Numbered from the stretch's first letter, positions 7,269-19,012 are shown. The stretch: DNA of 64,000 nt from Chitinophaga sancti (GCF_034087045.1 NZ_CP139247.1:6226001-6290000), one strand, 5' to 3'. Notes: a model not told the origin generated them from the sequence alone. Program-made: numbers and translations.

Positions 7269-8463
7269 GAGTCCAAAGTACATTATCCCCATTGGCACCT
7301 TTTTCTGTGCATTATTCCTGATGGGCGCTGTGCGTAAGCACCCTGTTATGGAATCCTCTCCTTCCCCCGTTATAATTGATTCTCCCCACGCTCAATCTAA
7401 AATCCAGGTAGTATTTGCATTGGATGCAACAGGTAGTATGACCGGTTTGATCGGCGCTGCCAAAGAAAAAATATGGTCTATTGCGGGAAGTCTCGCTCAG
7501 GCGGAGCCTGCACCTGTCATTGAGATAGGTTTGATATTTTACAGGGACAGGGGCGACCAGTTTATTACAAGAAGAGTGGCATTGTCAGGTGACATGGATG
7601 ATGTGTATGAGCAGTTGATGCAGATGAGTGCAGATGGAGGAGGGGATAGCCCGGAGAGTGTGAACCAGGCCTTGAATGAGGCGGTAACGAAGTTTAAATG
7701 GGATACGGCGCAAAGTACCTACAAGACGGTGTTTTTGGTGGGAGATTGCCCCCCGCATATGGATTACAGGGATGATGTGAAGTACCCGGTAAGTTGTAAG
7801 CTGGCCACGCAGAAAGATATCGTGTTAAATACGATCCTGATGGGGGATAATTATAAAGCGATGCAGGTGTGGAAAGATATAGCAGAGTGTAATCAGGGGA
7901 GCTATACGCAGGTGAATATGGACGCCAATGATATACAGGTGAATACACCTTATGATAATCAGATCGCACGGTTATCAGATCAGTTGGATGATAGCAGGCT
8001 ATATTATGGTAGTGAAGATGAGAAGGTGGCTTATTCAGCCAAAGTATCAAAGAGCAAATATATCAGTACGAATGTGGCGGCAAATGTGAAAGCGCAGCGG
8101 GCGGAGTATAATGCTACAAAAGCGGGGAAGAGTGGGTATTATGGAAAGAAGGAATTGCTGGAGAACTATAAAGATAAATCAGTGAGTGTTGAATCTATAA
8201 AAACGGAGGAATTACCGGAGGAAATGAAGAAGATGACAGTAGTGCAGCGGGAGGAATATTTAAAGAAAAAAGTGGCGGTAAGGGATAGTTTGAACAAGGA
8301 GTTAGACAAGTATGTGAAGATGCGGCAGGCCTATATAGAAAAGGACCTGAAGAGCAGGAAGGCAGAAGATGTAGATAGTTCATTTACGAATAAGATATAT
8401 AAGAGTATACAGCAACAGACGGAGAAGAAGAAAATATATCTGAAGAAGGATGCAAAGTATTAG
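7267..8463 (+). CDS. Secreted or membrane-anchored von Willebrand factor A domain protein
   Basis: The vWA domain starts at about residue 45 of this product with FALDATGSMTGLI, an intact MIDAS motif (DxxGS variant DATGSM), followed by IGLIFYRDRGD and TVFLVGDCPPHMD. The C-terminal 130 residues are lysine- and glutamate-rich and probably coiled coil. I chose the ATG at 7267 because it gives a clean signal/anchor segment (YIIPIGTFFCALFLMGAV) and lies outside the inverted repeat; an in-frame ATG at 7228 would add 13 residues encoded by the repeat. The protein presumably binds a partner through a metal in the periplasm. No operon partner is visible. Confidence 0.75.
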   Translation: MSPKYIIPIGTFFCALFLMGAVRKHPVMESSPSPVIIDSPHAQSKIQVVFALDATGSMTGLIGAAKEKIWSIAGSLAQAEPAPVIEIGLIFYRDRGDQFITRRVALSGDMDDVYEQLMQMSADGGGDSPESVNQALNEAVTKFKWDTAQSTYKTVFLVGDCPPHMDYRDDVKYPVSCKLATQKDIVLNTILMGDNYKAMQVWKDIAECNQGSYTQVNMDANDIQVNTPYDNQIARLSDQLDDSRLYYGSEDEKVAYSAKVSKSKYISTNVAANVKAQRAEYNATKAGKSGYYGKKELLENYKDKSVSVESIKTEELPEEMKKMTVVQREEYLKKKVAVRDSLNKELDKYVKMRQAYIEKDLKSRKAEDVDSSFTNKIYKSIQQQTEKKKIYLKKDAKY

Positions 8464-8601
8464 AGTAGTGTATCATTTTGAATGTAGTCAAGCCGGCCGC
8501 AGGCAACTGCACGGGAGATTCGGGTGATTTTTTAAAGAAAACTGCAACTGACACACTATCAATATTAGTAAGATTTATATTTTAATTTTAGGTTTTGAAG
8601 C

Positions 8602-8634
8602 GCCCTGAAGTTTATACTTCGGGGCTATTTTTTT
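8602..8634 (+). terminator. Intrinsic terminator in the vWA-katG intergenic region
   Basis: GCCCTGAAG (8602-8610) pairs with CTTCGGGGC (8617-8625, one T-G pair), followed by a T-rich tail. It lies 140 bases after the vWA stop. The rest of the 374-base gap (8464-8837) holds only AT-rich DNA and the katG promoter candidate; I see no gene in it. Confidence 0.75.
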
Positions 8635-8749
8635 AGTGCAATTCTTTATATGAATTTTATATTAAATCCGAACAAACCCCTCCCCTCATTAGTTATTTAT
8701 AAATGGCATTATATAGATTTAAACTATTAAAATATAGAATATATTAATC

Positions 8750-8778
8750 TTGTTTATATCCTTAAAGTCCTACTTTTA
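8750..8778 (+). promoter_or_regulatory. Candidate katG promoter
   Basis: A TTG at 8750-8752 is followed after 18 bases by TACTTTTA (8771-8778), one mismatch from the Bacteroidota -7 box. The predicted start is near 8785, about 50 bases before the katG ATG. No OxyR-type dyad was clear. Confidence 0.35.
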
Positions 8779-8819
8779 CCATCCTGCTTGTATAAACAAC
8801 ACCGTAAGCTTTCATTTAA

Positions 8820-11144
<2,325 letters not shown>

Positions 11145-11152
11145 AATTAAAA

Positions 11153-11186
11153 GCCTCCGGAGAAATAAGATCCCGGAGGCTTTTTT
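11153..11186 (+). terminator. Intrinsic terminator after katG
   Basis: GCCTCCGG (11153-11160) pairs with CCGGAGGC (11173-11180), followed by six T. Confidence 0.9.
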
Positions 11187-11215
11187 ATAAAAAAGTTTAT
11201 CTGTGCTATAAGGCA

Positions 11216-11293
11216 TCATATCACCTGACCCGGTGTCGCTCCTAACTCAATTGCCACCACATTCAGTACATCCAGTATCTCATTTTCAGTACC
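11216..11293 (-). pseudogene. Possible 3' remnant of an aldo/keto reductase
   Basis: Read on the - strand this stretch gives TENEILDVLNVVAIELGATP, then GQV and a stop at 11216. It resembles the C-terminal helix of aldo/keto reductases, where a run like ILDVLDEIAKELGATPAQV is common. There is no start or catalytic domain; the remnant is squeezed between the katG terminator and the GH43 gene. The match is short, so the call is tentative. Confidence 0.35.
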
Positions 11294-11328
11294 GATCCCC
11301 TGCCCTCCAATGGCTTATCCCCCCATCC

Positions 11329-13833
11329 CTACTCCTCTACCCTGCAATTCAACAACCCCGTTCCCGTATCAGTAGAAATCAGGAAATTATCAAACGTCAT
11401 ATTCGCCGCATGTACCCGCATCCCTGCCTTGCCACTGATGAAAGGGTTTGTATCCGTATATTCTATCACCGGTGTCAACATATCATTCAGGTAGATCTTT
11501 ATCACATCCCCACTTATCACAGCCCTCAGCTTATAAGACTGCCCCGCCGTCAATGCCTGACTCTTGTAAGCCAACGTTGTCCAGTTATAGTTTTCCTTCC
11601 CAAACACGATACCCCCGGCCTCTATACCTGCATAATACCCCTGCTGGTAATCAGAACTGATATCCGTAGAATTCCCAAACTGCTCTGCCGCCGGGTTACG
11701 GGAACGGAATATCAAACCCCCATTACCAGCTGAAGAACAGGTGACGTCCGCCTCCACCGTATAATCCGTCCAACCTACATTGCCCATCGTCCTTTTCCCA
11801 TAGCCATTGATCCCCGCCTTCCCGGCAGATACTGCCCATGAACCATTGTCATAGTTCCATGATGCATTAAAACTACCCGCATCAAAATTGTCAGCGCCAC
11901 TGGGGGTAATGGTAGAACCTGATTCAAATTTTAAAAATGCAAAATCAAACTCCCCCTCCACCGTTTCCAAACGAATCGTATGATTGCCGGCAGGTAGAGT
12001 CAGGTTCCGGAGCACAGCCGTACGCCAGGTTGTCCAGGCACCCGTAGCAGGAATGGCAATGATCCCGGATACATCCGCACCATCACAATACACCCGTAGT
12101 TTGCAGGCAGTGTAAGTCGTTGCATATCGCAACCCCATATGATAAGGCCCCGTTGCCGGCACATTCACATTGTACTGATACCATTCACCTGTCTGGTTCC
12201 AGCCAATATTCTGACCACCTTCCTCACTATCACGGATATCAACATTGTCAGTACGATACTTACCTCCTGTGTTTCCACCGGACAAATCATGATAACCAAC
12301 TCCTTCCCCACCCTCATTGTAATGCACGGCAGGAATCGTACCTGGTATAGGTTTATAAAAACTAAACACACCACTGCCATTTACCTTATTGCTAAAAGCA
12401 GTGTAACCAAAATCAGCGTGATCGCTATAGGTAGTAACACCTATCTTGCCACCAGTAGTAATATTGGCTGTACGGGTAGATTTCAGCATGCCATCTACAT
12501 AGATCCTAAAGGTAGTCCCTTCTTTTTCTACCCTGATCACATGCCATTTCTGGTAGTCATATCCGGGAGGCAGGGCTATGGCATTGACACCAATAGAAGT
12601 ACCGTTTACTTTGATATCAGTTTCTAATGTGTTATCATAACTACTTAGCAACGCCGTACCATACGTATTTTCATCGATGTAAGAAAACACAGCGCCAAAG
12701 CGGGCGGCATTCGTACCCCTCTCCATTTCTTTCATATTAAATTCGGCCGTGTAATTTTCGGCACTGGTAGCTGTGGTAATTTGTCTGTACCAGGTACTGG
12801 TCGTTTTTGTATCCTGCCACATCAGTTCCTGGTTGTAAATACCCCAGGTACCACCATTCACATCCGTCCAGTTACTACCAATATCCGTGCGATCAAAACG
12901 ATCGTAGAAAACAGGCAAAGCAGGAGACGGTTTTGACCAGTTTGTAGGGCCATATACCTGTACCCGGTCACCATTAAAACCCATCGGGTCAATGTTCAGT
13001 TTTCGGTTAGGGCCTACGATACTACTCTGACCAAGCAAATTATGATAAGTGATGAACCAGGTATCGAGGTCAGGGCCAATAAAGGAACTGCTATGCCCAA
13101 GGCCAAAGAAAGTCCCTTCCGTATTGAGGAGAATAGGATTGTTGGCGCCAGCGGTGTAACTACCCAAAGGAGCCGTGGATGTAGCATAGTTCACCCGGTA
13201 ACCTTTACTGAATACGTGATTACCTGTATAGGTCAGGTAATATACCCCATTCCGTTTAAAGAGCGTGGAGCCTTCCGTCCAGCCATTGAGGTTAGCACCG
13301 CTCAGCGTAGTGGCAGATCCGATGACTAATGGGCTACTCATTGCTGATCCCTGTATACCACTGCCACTGGCATTCGTGAAGTACATAGACGCATTGTCGT
13401 CGATAAAGACGGAGCCATCGATAGAATGCCCCAGGTTGCCCGTCTGCAGAGAAAAAGGCCCTGTTGGACTACTGGCGGACAATACATAATGTCCGTTCCC
13501 TGCCGGTGAGGTATACATGTAAAAAGTGCCGTTCCAGTAAATGACTTCGGGCGCATAAGCACCTTTGGAAGTCGTTACAGATGCAGGCACAGCCAGCCCT
13601 TCGTAGGTCCAGGTAACCAGGTCCCAGCTGCTCCAGCACTTTACACCATTCTGATCATCGCGGGTACTACAGTACAGGTAAAATTTACCTCTGAATTTAA
13701 AAATGTAAGGATCACCAATACCATATTCTCCCCATTCGTCAGAAAGGGTACGTGGATTTGTAATCTGGCAAAATGTTTGAAGGGAACAGCACAGAAAAAA
13801 AATCAATAACGGGATTTTGAGGGAATTCATCAT
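11329..13833 (-). CDS. Secreted GH43-family glycoside hydrolase with CBM6 and laminin-G-like modules
   Basis: An 834-residue secreted enzyme with a signal peptide ending TFCQ (1-23). The five-bladed GH43-type catalytic domain spans about 25-305, with predicted general base D41 (GIGDPYIFK), pKa-tuning D139 (SIDGSVF) and acid E187 (TEGSTLF). A concanavalin/laminin-G-like module follows (about 310-490, starting FYDRFDR), then a CBM6 (about 500-640: GGEGVGYHD, IGWNQTGEWYQYNV, LPAGNHTIRLE), then a second concanavalin-like module to the end. GH43 enzymes act on arabinan, xylan or related plant polysaccharides; the exact substrate is not evident. It stands alone, without a SusCD pair, and is divergent from the WG-like gene. 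Confidence 0.85.
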   Translation of the reverse strand: MMNSLKIPLLIFFLCCSLQTFCQITNPRTLSDEWGEYGIGDPYIFKFRGKFYLYCSTRDDQNGVKCWSSWDLVTWTYEGLAVPASVTTSKGAYAPEVIYWNGTFYMYTSPAGNGHYVLSASSPTGPFSLQTGNLGHSIDGSVFIDDNASMYFTNASGSGIQGSAMSSPLVIGSATTLSGANLNGWTEGSTLFKRNGVYYLTYTGNHVFSKGYRVNYATSTAPLGSYTAGANNPILLNTEGTFFGLGHSSSFIGPDLDTWFITYHNLLGQSSIVGPNRKLNIDPMGFNGDRVQVYGPTNWSKPSPALPVFYDRFDRTDIGSNWTDVNGGTWGIYNQELMWQDTKTTSTWYRQITTATSAENYTAEFNMKEMERGTNAARFGAVFSYIDENTYGTALLSSYDNTLETDIKVNGTSIGVNAIALPPGYDYQKWHVIRVEKEGTTFRIYVDGMLKSTRTANITTGGKIGVTTYSDHADFGYTAFSNKVNGSGVFSFYKPIPGTIPAVHYNEGGEGVGYHDLSGGNTGGKYRTDNVDIRDSEEGGQNIGWNQTGEWYQYNVNVPATGPYHMGLRYATTYTACKLRVYCDGADVSGIIAIPATGAWTTWRTAVLRNLTLPAGNHTIRLETVEGEFDFAFLKFESGSTITPSGADNFDAGSFNASWNYDNGSWAVSAGKAGINGYGKRTMGNVGWTDYTVEADVTCSSAGNGGLIFRSRNPAAEQFGNSTDISSDYQQGYYAGIEAGGIVFGKENYNWTTLAYKSQALTAGQSYKLRAVISGDVIKIYLNDMLTPVIEYTDTNPFISGKAGMRVHAANMTFDNFLISTDTGTGLLNCRVEE

Positions 13834-13904
13834 AAAATATAGGATTTGTACTATAAGATATGGAATTTCAACAATTCTGCGTCTTATTACTTAAACGTAT
13901 ACTC

Positions 13905-14936
13905 ATGAGAAAAACCTTGCTTATTCTGGGAATGCTCTATGGTAGCCATTCGCTTGTTGCCCAACAGTTCACGGCCATCTATAATGCCGACTCCTCCTTA
14001 ACCGGTTTTGAAAATTCCAGGTCCAAAGTAAGTGTAGCCCCACAGTTCGTACAGGTAGCAGGGAATAAATTTGATCACATAGTCGCTGTTACAAAAGAAG
14101 ATAAACAAGGTAAATGGCACAGTTACTACCTGACCAGTGCATACAGGAAAGTGGGATCGGATAGCATGTATATGTTTGACAATACTTTTGATTGTGAAAA
14201 TGAAGGTTTCATCCGGTTTACTGACTGGAAAACGGAAAAAACAGGGGTGTTTAACCGTTATGGTAAGATCGTGGTACCAGCAGTGTACAATGCTGTTTCG
14301 AGAGTGATGAATGGAATGGTGATTGCCCTGCAGGGTGCTGAAAAAGTGAATGATGGAGAACATTTTTTCTGGAAGGGCGGAAAGGATTTACTGATAGATA
14401 CTGCCAATAAGGTGCTGGTAGCAGATTTTAAAGCTGCGGAGGACCTGAATATGTATTCTTTACAATTGGAGAACCAACCCGGTACAGATACGACGAGGAT
14501 GAGTTTCAAAGGCGTGAACGGGAAATACTATACTTTCCAGGTATATAAAAAAGAGTTTAGTGAATGGCTATATCGCGACCTGCTACCGGGGTTGACAAAG
14601 GAAAAACTGGCAAAGCATTCCTTCTCCAAAATCACCTATTATAATGGGGAAGAATGGGTGAGTGATGACAAGGCCATGTTTATAGATAAGTATTGGGATT
14701 TCTTACAGGCCAGATTTAAGGATGTAGCAGCTTTTAATATAGTAAGTGGCAACTTCAATCCTTACATTTTTGAAGGTCCGCTTTATGAGAAATATATCAA
14801 TCATTGCTTTACGGCTAAGGACTGGCAATACCCCTCCATCAGTATCTTCTTTGAGGGCAGTAACGAAAAAGGACAAATGGATTTTATAAGAACGGATGAG
14901 GGCTATCAGCTGATCGGCGTAGGATTTGCGAGATAA
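13905..14936 (+). CDS. Secreted protein with a WG-like repeat, function unknown
   Basis: I start at the ATG at 13905, which gives the signal peptide MRKTLLILGMLYGS to LVAQ; the ATG at 13860 would add 15 residues. About 343 residues follow. The segment KTGVFNRYGKIVVPAVYNAV resembles a single WG repeat (a beta-rich unit common in Bacteroidota surface or periplasmic proteins). The C-terminal half (KHSFSKITYYNGEEW onwards) has no recognised domain. It is divergent from the GH43 gene by 71 bases and has no evident operon partner. Confidence 0.55.
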   Translation: MRKTLLILGMLYGSHSLVAQQFTAIYNADSSLTGFENSRSKVSVAPQFVQVAGNKFDHIVAVTKEDKQGKWHSYYLTSAYRKVGSDSMYMFDNTFDCENEGFIRFTDWKTEKTGVFNRYGKIVVPAVYNAVSRVMNGMVIALQGAEKVNDGEHFFWKGGKDLLIDTANKVLVADFKAAEDLNMYSLQLENQPGTDTTRMSFKGVNGKYYTFQVYKKEFSEWLYRDLLPGLTKEKLAKHSFSKITYYNGEEWVSDDKAMFIDKYWDFLQARFKDVAAFNIVSGNFNPYIFEGPLYEKYINHCFTAKDWQYPSISIFFEGSNEKGQMDFIRTDEGYQLIGVGFAR

Positions 14937-14991
14937 TTATTTTGATTATTTTTCAGTTACCTTTACCCCTGCAAATTATTGAAATAGAAGA

Positions 14992-15588
14992 ATGAAAACA
15001 GAATTTTCGGAAGTATTGCAGGAGAACCTGCTATTCTGGAACATGTGGAATATCGCGTATGCATATGACCTGCTGGAGCAAAACCACGAAGGGTACGAAG
15101 CCCATTTTGAGCAGCTCCGTGAAATGTGGGATTTCTGCTGGAAAGCGGTAGCAGCAAAGCAAATCAACCCCGATGAGTTTGAGCAGGTATTTGGAAAGAC
15201 CTACCCGGCTGAGTTTGATGATGAAGGCGCATTTCTCAATCCAAGAGATATTCTCCATCAGACGTATGATGATCTAAGAGATACCGTATTGAGTGAGTTT
15301 TGCATCACGCTACTCGTTGGCGCATTTAGTACTATTTATGACGGCGTGACTTCAGGCAGAAGATATGGCGCACGCGCAGGGGAATTGCCGATAGAAGTGC
15401 TCTATGGAATAGTAGCCTCTAATGGATTAGAAAATGAATTCCGATCCCTTCCAATTGTACAGGATGAATTAGCCGCACAGGCAAAACTATTGCAGGATTT
15501 AAGTCAGCCGAATCAGTATACTATCCAGCACAGACATCTATACAGGCACCTGGAACTCATGCAATCTATGCAGTTTATCGAACAATAA
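14992..15588 (+). CDS. Cytoplasmic protein of unknown function
   Basis: 198 residues, mainly helical and acidic, rich in aromatic residues near the start (LLFWNMWNIAYAYDLL). No signal peptide, membrane segment or recognised motif. A weak promoter candidate (TACCTTTA, about 14960-14967) lies 25 bases upstream, giving a short leader. The codon use looks normal, so I regard it as a real gene. It ends 61 bases before the convergent cupin gene. Confidence 0.55.
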   Translation: MKTEFSEVLQENLLFWNMWNIAYAYDLLEQNHEGYEAHFEQLREMWDFCWKAVAAKQINPDEFEQVFGKTYPAEFDDEGAFLNPRDILHQTYDDLRDTVLSEFCITLLVGAFSTIYDGVTSGRRYGARAGELPIEVLYGIVASNGLENEFRSLPIVQDELAAQAKLLQDLSQPNQYTIQHRHLYRHLELMQSMQFIEQ

Positions 15589-15649
15589 GAACTTCAAACT
15601 TCCCCGGCTCTCCACAGCTGATAAAGGTTCCACCTCATCCGGCAAAACT

Positions 15650-16060
15650 TTATTTCTTAACCGCCAGCGGTTGTCCATCCCCACCCAGGTATACAACAAA
15701 CAGCACTACATCAGTCGTCCCTTTGTTTGTTCCTTTGTGGTAGGTATCGTAAGATTCAACAAAGCTGGTACCTTCCTTATATTCAGCAGGCTGATGCCCT
15801 TCTATTTCGACAGTCAAAGTACCCTGCAGCACATAAGAGAATACAGGAATCAGGTGCTTATGCCAACCCGTGGTTTCACCCGGCGGAAAGGTAATTTTGG
15901 CCATTGTCACCTTTGCATCTTTAAATTGTGGGTACACGATCTTCTGGCCGATAGAGTTGACGGTGGTGTCTACTAACTTTTCAATTTTCAGTTTTCCGGC
16001 GTACTGTTGTGCATGTACGGTAGTACTAATGAAAATTAATAATGTCAGAATGGTTCTCAT
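15650..16060 (-). CDS. Secreted cupin-domain protein
   Basis: 136 residues with a signal peptide ending VHAQ. The single cupin fold shows motif 1 as FPPGETTGWHKHLIPVFSYV, with two metal-ligand histidines, and motif 2 as YDTYHKGTNKG. This is the pattern of small periplasmic cupins that bind a metal and often act as dioxygenase-like or sensor proteins. The AraC regulator gene lies divergently 106 bases away, which suggests but does not prove regulation by it. Confidence 0.8.
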   Translation of the reverse strand: MRTILTLLIFISTTVHAQQYAGKLKIEKLVDTTVNSIGQKIVYPQFKDAKVTMAKITFPPGETTGWHKHLIPVFSYVLQGTLTVEIEGHQPAEYKEGTSFVESYDTYHKGTNKGTTDVVLFVVYLGGDGQPLAVKK

Positions 16061-16166
16061 TGTTTTTTTGAAATTTGATGCAATGTAATAAATTTACCAG
16101 GGAGGTAGGGGAATAATGAGTACTACCCCTCAACAATTCAAATTATAGCACTAAAATAAAAAGTTC

Positions 16167-17018
16167 ATGCCGAAGCATCATCAACCAATTCCTGTCATTG
16201 GCTTACCTCCCGATATAGGCATCATGCTTTTTAAGATCACGGCCTCCTCCCTACGCGGTCTCGAAGATGTACAACAGTCTCACCGGGACAGCTGGCATTT
16301 ATTAACGCTACAAATGAAGGGGACCACTACCATGGAAGTGGATTTTCAAAAGATCGTTATAAAGCCATCCTCCGTATTCTACATGCATCCAAACCAGGTA
16401 CATCGTGTTATCTCATTTAAAGAAGCTGTTTTTTATAGCCTGATCATCGACCACAAAAGCCTAAAACCTGAATACTTAAAATTACTGGAAGATCTTACAC
16501 CGGTGCAACCACTTAAATTAAACAAAGAGACCTTTACGATCCTTTCTGAAATAGCCGCTGTCTGCATCAAATTGTATGAAAGAAAAGATGCAAAGTTATA
16601 CGCATCATTATTAAAAGACAGCTGCCATACGTATATAGCAGCCATCTTATCCCAGTACCTGGCACAGGCCAATCCAACGGATGCTCCCTCGCGGTTTGAT
16701 ATCATTTCCAAATCATTCAAATCGGCCCTTGAAGAGCATTTCACCACCATAAAAAGTCCTAAAGAATACGCGCAAAAGCTAAACATTTCCGCGCCGTATT
16801 TAAACGAATGTGTGAGACACACTACAGGCCGGTCGGTCTCTTACCAGATACAACAACGCATCATCTTAGAAGCAGCGCGCCTGCTCTATCATTCCAATAA
16901 GTCTGTAAAAGAAATTGCTTACGCACTCGGGTTTGATGACCACTCCTATTTCACCAGACTATTTACAAAAGTAACTGGCATGACGCCGCTGGAATTCCGT
17001 AGCAAAAACCTCGAATAG
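16167..17018 (+). CDS. AraC-family transcriptional regulator
   Basis: 283 residues. The N-terminal cupin-like sensor domain (about 20-150, with FYMHPNQVHRV) is followed by the two helix-turn-helix motifs of the AraC domain: YAQKLNISAPYLNECVRHTT and SVKEIAYALGFDDHSYFTRL, ending FTKVTGMTPLEFR. The layout matches cytoplasmic AraC regulators that bind a small molecule in the N-terminal domain. It lies between the divergent cupin gene and the co-directional flavin monooxygenase (59 bases downstream); the latter is a likely target. No ligand can be inferred. Confidence 0.88.
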   Translation: MPKHHQPIPVIGLPPDIGIMLFKITASSLRGLEDVQQSHRDSWHLLTLQMKGTTTMEVDFQKIVIKPSSVFYMHPNQVHRVISFKEAVFYSLIIDHKSLKPEYLKLLEDLTPVQPLKLNKETFTILSEIAAVCIKLYERKDAKLYASLLKDSCHTYIAAILSQYLAQANPTDAPSRFDIISKSFKSALEEHFTTIKSPKEYAQKLNISAPYLNECVRHTTGRSVSYQIQQRIILEAARLLYHSNKSVKEIAYALGFDDHSYFTRLFTKVTGMTPLEFRSKNLE

Positions 17019-17077
17019 TCCTATACCTACTTCGCATTGCCCTTTTTTACCCTCCTTATTCGGCTTTACTTTGTGGC

Positions 17078-18226
17078 ATGATAGAAAATAAGCAAATCGC
17101 AATCGTTGGTGGAGGTCCGGGAGGACTAACACTGGCCAGACTTCTGCAGCTGGCAGGTGCCCATGTAAAAGTATATGAAAGAGACGCAAGTAAAGCATCC
17201 CGTGTACAGGGGGCAATCGTAGATCTTCACTTTGATTCAGGTCTGAAAGTAATTGAAAAAGCAGGTCTGATGGAGTCATTTAAAGCAAACTATATCAAGG
17301 GAGCTGATCGCTACCGCATATTTGATAAGTACGGCACCATCCATCTGGATGAACATAACAAAGCAGATAATGGTGATTTTGGGGATCCATATTTCAGACC
17401 GGAAATTGATAGAGGTTCATTAAGGAATATGCTGTTAGATACCCTACACCCCAATACAGTTGTATGGGATAGCCAGTTTGTGTCCATGACGCAGGATGGT
17501 GAAGGTTGGATACTGACTTTCAAAAATGGTACAACAGCCCAAGCAGATATTGTAATTGGTTCAGATGGTGCCCGCTCAAAGATCCGTCCTTATATTTCAG
17601 ACACCAAAACCCTGTATTGTGGGGTTACAATTATACAAGGAGATATTGACAATCCTGCGGAAGCCTGTCCGGAAATATATGAACTGGTGGCCAATGGAAA
17701 CCTGGTTGTATTGGCTGATGGAAAATCTATTACCGTACAACCGCGTGGAGATGGGGGATTGACCTTCTACGCTGCTGCAAAGTATCCGGAAGACTGGACA
17801 ATAGATGCTTCCGACAAAGAGGAAGTATATTCCTTCCTGACAGTATTCTATGAGGGTTGGAATGAGATCTTTTTTACCCTGTTCAAAGCTTGTGATAAAT
17901 TTACCGTCCGGCAGTTAAATTATTTTCCACTGGATCAAACCTGGGAACCGCATTCCAATATCACTATCATTGGTGATGCCGCACACCTGATGCCACCATC
18001 AGGAGAGGGTGTGAATACAGCTATGCTGGATGCGTTGGATTTAAGCGAGCATCTTACAAACGGGAATTACGGCGACATACAAACTGCTATTGGGGCATTT
18101 GAAAATAAAATGCGTGCACGTAGTGCAGTGTTGGCGCAAGAGGCATTGGAAGGCAATGAGGTGATGTATGGTGAAAATGCATTAGAAGCATTGGTAGGCA
18201 TGTTAGATCAAAGGGAGTCTCTTTAA
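17078..18226 (+). CDS. FAD-dependent monooxygenase, TetX-like
   Basis: 382 residues of the class A flavoprotein monooxygenase fold. The FAD dinucleotide-binding motif GGGPGG is at 11-16, YERD closes the first beta-alpha-beta unit, DLH and RPEIDR follow, and the second FAD motif GDAAHLMPPSGEGVNTAMLD is at 299-318. The overall pattern is close to Tet(X) (NTVVWD, ADIVIGSDGARSK), but the second motif reads PPSGEGVN where Tet(X) has one more residue. Chromosomal members in Chitinophagaceae are mostly of unknown substrate, so I do not call resistance. The AraC gene upstream probably controls it. Confidence 0.82.
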   Translation: MIENKQIAIVGGGPGGLTLARLLQLAGAHVKVYERDASKASRVQGAIVDLHFDSGLKVIEKAGLMESFKANYIKGADRYRIFDKYGTIHLDEHNKADNGDFGDPYFRPEIDRGSLRNMLLDTLHPNTVVWDSQFVSMTQDGEGWILTFKNGTTAQADIVIGSDGARSKIRPYISDTKTLYCGVTIIQGDIDNPAEACPEIYELVANGNLVVLADGKSITVQPRGDGGLTFYAAAKYPEDWTIDASDKEEVYSFLTVFYEGWNEIFFTLFKACDKFTVRQLNYFPLDQTWEPHSNITIIGDAAHLMPPSGEGVNTAMLDALDLSEHLTNGNYGDIQTAIGAFENKMRARSAVLAQEALEGNEVMYGENALEALVGMLDQRESL

Positions 18227-18238
18227 AAAGTGAACCTC

Positions 18239-18712
18239 TTATTTGCCTTCAATCAGGTCAGCTAATATTTTCTTTACTTCAGGAGAGGAATAATCAAAAC
18301 CACCGTCAGTGCGCCAGACAATCTCTCCATTTTTATTAAGGATATCAGTAGCGGGAATGGTATGGTAGTAATACTCCCGTGGTACTGCGGTGGGTGCTGC
18401 ATACACTGGTAATGTGTAATATTTCTTCTCCATATAGGCATTTGACTTTGGGAAATCGCCATCAATATCTACTGTAAGAAATACCACGTCTTTAAAGGCA
18501 TCTTTTAATGCCTGGATGGTAGGCATTTCCTTTACGCAGGGCTGGCACCAGGTAGCCCAGAAGTTGATAAATACCACCTTTCCTTTCAGAGAACTGATTG
18601 TAATGGATTTTCCATTGGCGTCTACGAGCGCCAGTTCAGGTGCACTGCTTTGCGCATAGGTAGTAAAAGCAAAGCTGGTGATTATAATAAAGGTTTGAAT
18701 GATTTTCAGCAT
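18239..18712 (-). CDS. TlpA/ResA-like thiol-disulfide oxidoreductase
   Basis: 157 residues with a signal peptide ending TYAQ and a thioredoxin-fold domain. The active site is FWATWCQPC with C56 and C59. SLKGKVVFINFWATW is typical of the TlpA/ResA/DsbE group that reduces periplasmic disulfides. The cis-proline region is near TAVPREYYYHTIPATDILN. It is convergent with the monooxygenase gene (12-base gap, no terminator seen). The large palindrome lies 150 bases upstream of its start. Confidence 0.85.
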   Translation of the reverse strand: MLKIIQTFIIITSFAFTTYAQSSAPELALVDANGKSITISSLKGKVVFINFWATWCQPCVKEMPTIQALKDAFKDVVFLTVDIDGDFPKSNAYMEKKYYTLPVYAAPTAVPREYYYHTIPATDILNKNGEIVWRTDGGFDYSSPEVKKILADLIEGK

Positions 18713-18860
18713 AGGGTCACGAAGTTATGTATTATTTGATTTACTTCGACCCACCAAATAACCAAATAACTGTAAATCAACCATTTAAGATTTAAGATAC
18801 CCCTAAGCCAGGTATAGGAAGGTTGGCTTCGCCTCTCCCATAGCGCATTTCCGGGGATAA

Positions 18861-18961
18861 CCCGCCCATAAGCCGCCCATAAGCCGTACATAAGCCGTAC
18901 ATAAGCCGTACATATCCCGCATCTATATAGATGCGGGATATGTACGGCTTATGGGCGGGAT
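18861..18961. repeat. 54-bp perfect palindrome extended by an 11-bp tandem repeat
   Basis: The DNA from 18900 to 18953 is a perfect palindrome with its centre between 18926 and 18927 and no loop. On the left it continues into tandem copies of an 11-bp unit ending ATAAGCCG: 18865-18875, 18876-18886, 18887-18897 and 18898-18908. The right arm has the same motif only once, followed by the complement of the first copy's flank, so the left arm looks like the same palindrome expanded by added units. It lies between two - strand genes and codes for nothing. Confidence 0.9.
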
Positions 18962-19012
18962 ACTTACTGGTCAGGTATATGTATGTGTCTTTTTAGACTC
19001 CCATCCTTATCG

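Noticed and set aside
8464..8601. Possible small RNA between the vWA gene and the terminator
   Set aside because: Some GC-rich blocks and weak pairing occur, but no promoter of good quality or stable fold could be made out.
12120..12627. ORFs opposite the GH43 gene
   Set aside because: Shadows in a codon-biased gene; histidine/threonine-rich readings typical of antisense frames.
17078..18226. Tetracycline resistance gene tet(X)
   Set aside because: The protein shares the TetX-like fold and many motifs, but the second FAD motif differs in length and such chromosomal monooxygenases are common in this family; resistance cannot be claimed.
18861..18961. CRISPR array or short repeat-spacer structure
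   Set aside because: The 11-bp units are directly adjacent without spacers, and no cas genes are nearby. No CRISPR array was seen anywhere in the window.
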